From JACORV01 sp041484135 (lineage in GTDB: Bacteria > Gemmatimonadota > Gemmatimonadetes > Gemmatimonadales > JACORV01), in contig JBGPHD010000121.1 of NCBI GenBank assembly GCA_041484135.1, positions 1 through 9,594 of the forward strand: a DNA stretch of 9,594 nt, read 5' to 3'. Below, one piece after another: positions 6,131 through 9,594 of this stretch (positions are counted from its first letter, which is position 1; every line of letters starts with the position of its first letter). The notes under the pieces are model-generated. The model did not search any database. It was not told where the DNA came from and saw only the letters and a program-made list of their open reading frames with translations. A program made the translations under genes and the position numbers.

Positions 6131-7090
6131 TCACCGGCCGGCCGCGGTCAGCGGCGCCTCGGTCACCACGTGCTCCTTGATGAACGCGATCGCGCGGGAG
6201 AGGCCGGCGTCGAGGTCCACCCTGGGCGACCAGCCAAGGCTCGTCGCCTTGCCGATGTGCGCCAGCGTCTCCTCCGCCTCGCCGGGCAGATCGGGCCGGT
6301 GCTCGGGCTCCACGGAGACCCCGAGCAGGGCCGCGACCCGGTCGTAGATCTCCCGCACCGAGTAGCTCCGACCCGACCCGACGTTGAAGATCCCGCCGTC
6401 GGTGCGCGGGTCGGTGGCAGAGAGCATGTGGAAGTCGTTCACATCGTCCACGTACACGAAGTCCCGGCGCTTCCGGCCGGTGCCGTAGATGGTCGGGCGC
6501 TCGCCCTTGAGCAGCTTGATGATGAACGCGCTCATCACGGGAGGGATGGTCCGCCGGTAGTCCTGGCGCGGACCGTAGACGCAGAAGTACCGGAGCCCCG
6601 TCGCACGAACACCGAAGTAGCGCGCGTAGGCCTCCACGAAGGCATGGCCGGCCGCCTTGCTGACCGCGTAGACGCTGAGCGGCGCCAGCTCCGACTCGGG
6701 GGTCGGCAGCACCGTCGAGCCCTCGTAGACGGCCGAGGACTCGGCGTAGACCACCTTGCCCGCCCGGGCCTGCCGCGCGGCCTCGAAGACCCGGACGGTC
6801 CCCGTGACGTTGATGTCCGCGGTCTCGACCGGATCGGCCTGGCAGTCGGCGATGCAGTTCTTGGCGGCGAGGTGGAAGACGACGTCGGCGCCGGCGAACA
6901 GCGGCGCGAGATCGGCGGTGCGGATGTCGGCCCGGTGGAACTGGACGCCCGAAGGGACCTGCTCGATCACCCCGTACGCGAGGTTGTCCACGCCGATGAC
7001 CGTGAATCCCTCGGCCAACAGCCGGTCCGCGAGGTTGCTGCCGATGAACCCGGCAACGCCGGTGACGACGGCCCGCCTCGAAACGCCCAC
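6131..7090 (-). CDS. NAD-dependent sugar epimerase/dehydratase (extended SDR, UDP-glucose 4-epimerase-like)
   Basis: This is a 319-residue extended short-chain dehydrogenase. It has the dinucleotide loop TGVAGFIGS at 10-18 (GxxGxxG at Gly11, Gly14, Gly17), Asp35 for the adenosine ribose (VDN), HLAA 73-76, Ser118/Ser119 before AVY, and the catalytic YAVSK with Tyr141 and Lys145. RYFCVYGPRQ 177-186 and the C-terminal sugar-nucleotide region RRDFVYVDDV are also present. Such enzymes epimerise C4 (or other carbons) of UDP-, GDP- or dTDP-hexoses or act as 4,6-dehydratases. The sequence looks most like the 4-epimerase/WbpP side, with no clear substrate mark. The only in-frame start after the transaldolase stop is GTG at 7088-7090, 5 bp downstream. 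An AGGAG sits only 2 nt before it, closer than usual, so translation may depend on coupling to the transaldolase. The frame is open to 7279, but that part lies inside the transaldolase. Confidence 0.9.
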   Translation of the reverse strand: MGVSRRAVVTGVAGFIGSNLADRLLAEGFTVIGVDNLAYGVIEQVPSGVQFHRADIRTADLAPLFAGADVVFHLAAKNCIADCQADPVETADINVTGTVRVFEAARQARAGKVVYAESSAVYEGSTVLPTPESELAPLSVYAVSKAAGHAFVEAYARYFGVRATGLRYFCVYGPRQDYRRTIPPVMSAFIIKLLKGERPTIYGTGRKRRDFVYVDDVNDFHMLSATDPRTDGGIFNVGSGRSYSVREIYDRVAALLGVSVEPEHRPDLPGEAEETLAHIGKATSLGWSPRVDLDAGLSRAIAFIKEHVVTEAPLTAAGR

Positions 7091-7095
7091 GGCTC

Positions 7096-7875
7096 CTACA
7101 GCGTGTAGTTCGCGCGCAGCGCGTCGCGGAAGAACATCTCCACCGTCTCCCGCGACAGCTCCCGCAAGTCCTTGCCGCAGAGCGGCAGCTTGTCCAACAG
7201 CGCCTTGGTCGCGGTCACGATGTGGCACCCGCACGCCTCGGCCTGATAGACGTTCAAGACCTCCCGCGGACTGGCCCACAGCACCTTGGCCAGCGGCAAC
7301 CGCCGGGCGATCTGCACCGCCTGCGTCATGATCGGCATCGGATCGCGCCCCGTGTCGGCGATGCGCCCGGCGAACACCGACACGATCGCCGGTGTTTCCG
7401 CGTCGAGCATGCCGACCACGTCGCGGACCTGCTCGACCGTCAGCAGGGCGGTGACGTTCAGCTTCACGCCGTCACGGGCGAGCCGCTCGACCACGACCCG
7501 CGACGACTCACCCTTGGTGTTCGTCACCGGGACCTTCACGAACACATTCTCGGCCCACGAGGAGATGAGCCGGGCCTGCCGCTCCATCTCCTGGAAATCG
7601 TCCGCGAAGACCTCGAACGAGATCGGAACGTCCTGGATCTCCTCGAGCACCGACTTGGCGAAGCCGATGTAGTCCAGGATGCCCTGCTTGCGCATGAGCG
7701 TGGGGTTCGTCGTGAAGCCCTGCACGGCCTGGCGGCGATGCAGGTCCTTCATCTCATCGAGCTTGGCACCGTCGCCATACACCGCGATCCGCCGTTTGGT
7801 GGAAGGGGCATCAGAAGCGACGTATGTGGCAACGGGCTTGTGGCCCGAGTGTGTCGTGGACTCAGCAGTGTGCAT
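7096..7875 (-). CDS. Transaldolase-family aldolase (small FSA/TalC-like class) in a polysaccharide operon
   Basis: The 259-residue protein carries the transaldolase active site: DGAKLDEM with Asp35, GFTTNPTLM 53-61 with Asn57, SFEVFAD 86-92 with Glu88, NVFVKVPVTNTKGE 110-123 with Lys114 as the Schiff-base lysine, KLNVTAL 138-144, SVFAGRIADTG 166-176 with Arg171, and LWASPRE 199-205. The core (about 29-259) has the size of the fructose-6-phosphate aldolase/TalC class and not of the longer TalA/B. Transaldolase moves a dihydroxyacetone unit between sugar phosphates and can make sedoheptulose 7-phosphate from fructose 6-phosphate and erythrose 4-phosphate. The first 27 residues are a Ser/Thr/His-rich tail, less G+C-rich than the rest; the ATG at 7873-7875 has GGAAA upstream, and no later start precedes the core. 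It is the first gene after the 250-bp gap. A dedicated supply of ketose phosphate to the sugar pathway is inferred. Confidence 0.92.
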   Translation of the reverse strand: MHTAESTTHSGHKPVATYVASDAPSTKRRIAVYGDGAKLDEMKDLHRRQAVQGFTTNPTLMRKQGILDYIGFAKSVLEEIQDVPISFEVFADDFQEMERQARLISSWAENVFVKVPVTNTKGESSRVVVERLARDGVKLNVTALLTVEQVRDVVGMLDAETPAIVSVFAGRIADTGRDPMPIMTQAVQIARRLPLAKVLWASPREVLNVYQAEACGCHIVTATKALLDKLPLCGKDLRELSRETVEMFFRDALRANYTL

Positions 7876-8125
7876 TAGTTTTCCAGACTTAGGTTTACGG
7901 AAGACGGCGTCTGTGCCGCATCCCCATTACCCGGCTCCGACCATCCCAGGCCGAGCCAAGGTCCGCCGCCCAACGCCCTCCCGAGCGATGTCGAAATGAA
8001 CACCCCGCAAGACTCGCGGCAAGCCCGCGCTCTGGGAAGTTAACCGCTGGCAGTGACGCGGCGACCTCCAAAGCGGCGTATCTACAATAATAACTGAGCA
8101 TTAGCCGCATTGGTAGTGCGCCGCA
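7876..8125 (-). other. 250-bp intergenic region, probable leader/promoter of the polysaccharide operon
   Basis: This is the only sizeable gap in the window. It separates the hflX-nucleotidyltransferase pair from the transaldolase-led run. The part nearest the nucleotidyltransferase is noticeably A+T-richer (minus strand CTCAGTTATTATTGTAGATA at 8080-8099). The heptamer ATGCGGC occurs on the minus strand at 8104-8110 and 8120-8126, with a third copy at 7915-7921. A small hairpin (CGCGG/CCGCG, loop of 5) lies at 8015-8029 without a T tract. I see no convincing gene, no clear terminator and no known riboswitch or JUMPstart/ops element. Confidence 0.6.
8087..8092 (-). promoter_or_regulatory. Possible -10 element (TATTAT) upstream of the transaldolase operon
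   Basis: The minus strand TATTAT matches five of six bases of the sigma-70 -10 consensus and sits in the only A+T-rich patch of the window. At 17 bp upstream there is no good -35 (TACCAA matches poorly). If used, the leader to the transaldolase ATG would be about 200 nt. It is a weak call based on one hexamer and its position. Confidence 0.22.
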
Positions 8126-8848
8126 TCACCTCCGTAGGAGCCTTCCGTTCGCCCACTGCTGCGCACGCTCCATGCGCTCAGGCGTGCCGAAGTCGATCAG
8201 CGTGGCGTCCGACGCATAGGCGCATAGACGGCAACCGCTTGCGAGCATCGCCGGGAAGACATCCGATCCGAAGTCCAGCGGGACCCTGGGTTCGATGAAG
8301 TCGAGCACCCTCGGACCGCAGAGATATATACCTCCATTCGCCCACGGCGAGAACACGTCCTTCGCTGACGGCTTCTCCACGAACCGCGTGATACGGTGAT
8401 CCCCGTCGAAGGCGATCAGACCCGACGCCGTCGGGTCGTCCGGATGATGCAGAGCGATCGTCACGTCCGCCGCCGCGCTGCGATGCAGATCCAGCATCGG
8501 GCCGATGACGAGGTCGGTGAGCACGTCCCCATAGAGCACGAGGAACTCCGCCTCGCCCGCGAAGAAGTCCCGCAACGGGCCGAGCGCTCCCGCGGTCCCC
8601 AGCGCCCGCGCCTCGAAGGAGTACCGGACCTTCACCCCGAAACGCGACCCATCTCCCACGAACGCGGTCAGGACCTCCGGCTTGTGGTTGAGGTTCACGG
8701 CCACGTCCGTCACACCCTGCGATGCGAGCCAGCGCAGGGCGTGGCTCGCGGCCGGCTCCCCGCCGATCTCCACCATCACCTTCGGACGGTCGTCGGTCAG
8801 GGGACGCAGGCGCGACCCTTCTCCCGCCGCGAGGAGCAGTGCCCTCAT
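8126..8848 (-). CDS. Sugar-phosphate nucleotidyltransferase (HddC/RmlA/ManC-type NTP_transferase domain)
   Basis: The 240-residue protein is a single nucleotidyltransferase domain that joins NTP and a sugar 1-phosphate to give an NDP-sugar and pyrophosphate. The signature LLLAAGEGSRLRPLT at 4-18 with Pro22-Lys23 binds the triphosphate. LGTAGAL 83-89, YGD 106-108 with metal-binding Asp108, FVEKP 156-160, ANGGIYL 170-176 and IDFGTPE 218-224 with Asp219 complete the active site. There is no C-terminal beta-helix or cupin, so it has the compact size of HddC-like heptose-1-phosphate guanylyltransferases and of small mannose- or glucose-1-phosphate transferases. The ATG start overlaps the hflX stop by 4 bp (ATGA), which implies translational coupling. 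The open frame running back to 9541 is the antiphase reading of hflX. With the kinase and phosphatase downstream it would complete sugar activation; GDP versus UDP or dTDP is not shown. Confidence 0.92.
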   Translation of the reverse strand: MRALLLAAGEGSRLRPLTDDRPKVMVEIGGEPAASHALRWLASQGVTDVAVNLNHKPEVLTAFVGDGSRFGVKVRYSFEARALGTAGALGPLRDFFAGEAEFLVLYGDVLTDLVIGPMLDLHRSAAADVTIALHHPDDPTASGLIAFDGDHRITRFVEKPSAKDVFSPWANGGIYLCGPRVLDFIEPRVPLDFGSDVFPAMLASGCRLCAYASDATLIDFGTPERMERAQQWANGRLLRR

Positions 8849-9594
8849 CGTTGTGTCGCATCCCCCGGGTCCTTCACGATCTCCTCGAGCAGCTCTTTCA
8901 GGCCGCGGCCCTTGAGCGCGCTGACGCCGACGCTCCGCCACCCGCGCGCCGTCGCCTCCACCCGGCGACGGTCGATGTCCGCATCCTCCAGCCGGTCCGT
9001 CTTGTTCAACGCCACGACGATCCGTTTTTCTGACGAACCGAGCCCCGCCTCCGCCAGGACCTCGCCCACCACCTCCGCCTGCTCTTCCCAGGCCGGGTGC
9101 GACACGTCCACGACGTGCAGCACCACGTCGGCGGCGAGCGCCTCCTCGAGCGTGGCCCGGAAACTCGCCACCAGATCGTGCGGCAGTTTGCGGATGAAGC
9201 CCACCGTATCGACGAACCGCACCGCCCGGCCGTTCAGCCGCGTCTCGCGGCTGGCCGTGTCCAGCGTCGCGAAGAGACGATCCTCCACGTGCGCTTCGGC
9301 CCGCGTGAGTGCGCGCAGCAGGCTCGACTTCCCGGCGTTGGTGTACCCGACGAGCGCCACGCGCAGCACGCCGCGGCCGGCCGTGCGTTCGCTGAGCCGC
9401 GCCCGATGTTCCGCCACGTGATCGAGCTTCTCCTTGAGCAGGCCGATCTTCTTCCTGATCATCCGGCGATCGGTCTCCAGCTGCGTCTCGCCCGGGCCCC
9501 GGAGCCCGATGCCGCCACGAATACGCGAGAGGTGCACCCACATCCGCGTCAGCCTGGGCAGCGTGTACCCCAGTTGCGCCAGCTCGACCTGCAT
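8845..9594 (-). CDS. hflX: GTPase HflX, N-terminus cut by window edge
   Basis: The 249 visible residues are the C-terminal part of HflX, a GTPase that binds the 50S ribosomal subunit and helps rescue or split stalled ribosomes. The fragment opens with QVELAQL and continues with the HflX-specific GPGETQLETDRR at 33-44 and a helical linker. The G domain follows: G1 GYTNAGKSS 83-91, G3 DTVGFI 119-124, G4 NKTD 187-190 and G5 SALKG 215-219. The family is usually around 400 residues or more, so roughly the N-terminal 150 lie beyond base 9594; the ATG at the very edge is internal and not the real start. The protein ends soon after the G domain, without the longer C-terminal extension of some homologues. 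Its stop overlaps the nucleotidyltransferase start. The organism probably uses this as a normal housekeeping gene. Confidence 0.95.
   Translation of the reverse strand: MQVELAQLGYTLPRLTRMWVHLSRIRGGIGLRGPGETQLETDRRMIRKKIGLLKEKLDHVAEHRARLSERTAGRGVLRVALVGYTNAGKSSLLRALTRAEAHVEDRLFATLDTASRETRLNGRAVRFVDTVGFIRKLPHDLVASFRATLEEALAADVVLHVVDVSHPAWEEQAEVVGEVLAEAGLGSSEKRIVVALNKTDRLEDADIDRRRVEATARGWRSVGVSALKGRGLKELLEEIVKDPGDATQR

Noticed and set aside
4087..6180. Very long plus-strand open frame (about 700 codons)
   Set aside because: It runs antisense through the methyltransferase and kinase genes, whose motifs are intact. Its translation is rich in Arg, Ala, His and Val without domains, as expected for an antisense frame in G+C-rich DNA.
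8015..8029. Small inverted repeat (5-bp stem, 5-nt loop) as a terminator
   Set aside because: The stem is short and no T tract follows on either strand. A competing stem overlaps it, so it may be chance in G+C-rich DNA.
7895..8110. 71-codon minus-strand open frame in the intergenic gap
   Set aside because: It is Arg/Ala-rich, lacks a ribosome binding site or recognisable motif, and covers the region expected to hold the promoter or leader.
8849..9541. N-terminal extension of the nucleotidyltransferase frame upstream of its ATG
   Set aside because: The extension is an off-frame reading of hflX. The protein signature begins exactly at the ATG that overlaps the hflX stop.

Overview
The window is G+C-rich bacterial chromosomal DNA in which every gene I can support lies on the minus strand, so transcription runs from right to left. 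The dense packing, the G+C-biased third positions and the surface-sugar gene content point to a high-G+C Gram-negative-type bacterium. The sequence alone does not settle the phylum. No mobile element, tRNA, rRNA or CRISPR array is visible.

Layout in order of transcription. (1) At the right edge, the C-terminal part of the ribosome-associated GTPase HflX (running off the window) overlaps by 4 bp a sugar-phosphate nucleotidyltransferase (8126-8848). (2) A 250-bp non-coding gap (7876-8125), less G+C-rich near its upstream end, probably holds the promoter or leader of the next unit. (3) A tight run of nine genes follows: transaldolase, NAD-dependent sugar epimerase, GHMP sugar kinase, zinc-ribbon SAM methyltransferase, GmhB-like HAD phosphatase, GmhA-like SIS isomerase, DegT/DnrJ/EryC1-family PLP aminotransferase, polyprenyl-phosphate sugar-1-phosphate transferase, and a left-handed beta-helix (WxcM/WlbB-like) sugar N-acyltransferase truncated by the left edge. 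Junctions range from a 23-bp overlap to 33 bp, apart from one unclear start in front of the sugar transferase.

The genes read as a surface polysaccharide (O-antigen or exopolysaccharide) precursor locus. Isomerase, kinase, phosphatase and nucleotidyltransferase match the four enzyme types of the known GDP-D-glycero-alpha-D-manno-heptose route (GmhA, HddA, GmhB, HddC). The transaldolase at the head of the run could supply sedoheptulose 7-phosphate or a related ketose phosphate. The epimerase and methyltransferase could then tailor the activated sugar. The aminotransferase and acyltransferase suggest a second product, an N-acylated amino sugar. The sugar transferase would load the first sugar-1-phosphate onto the lipid carrier.

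The main points of interest are the linkage of a transaldolase to a complete heptose-activation set, the coupling of a sugar nucleotidyltransferase to hflX, and the absence of any usual start codon at the expected beginning of the sugar transferase. Substrates of all these enzymes are inferred from family and context and are not proven by the sequence.
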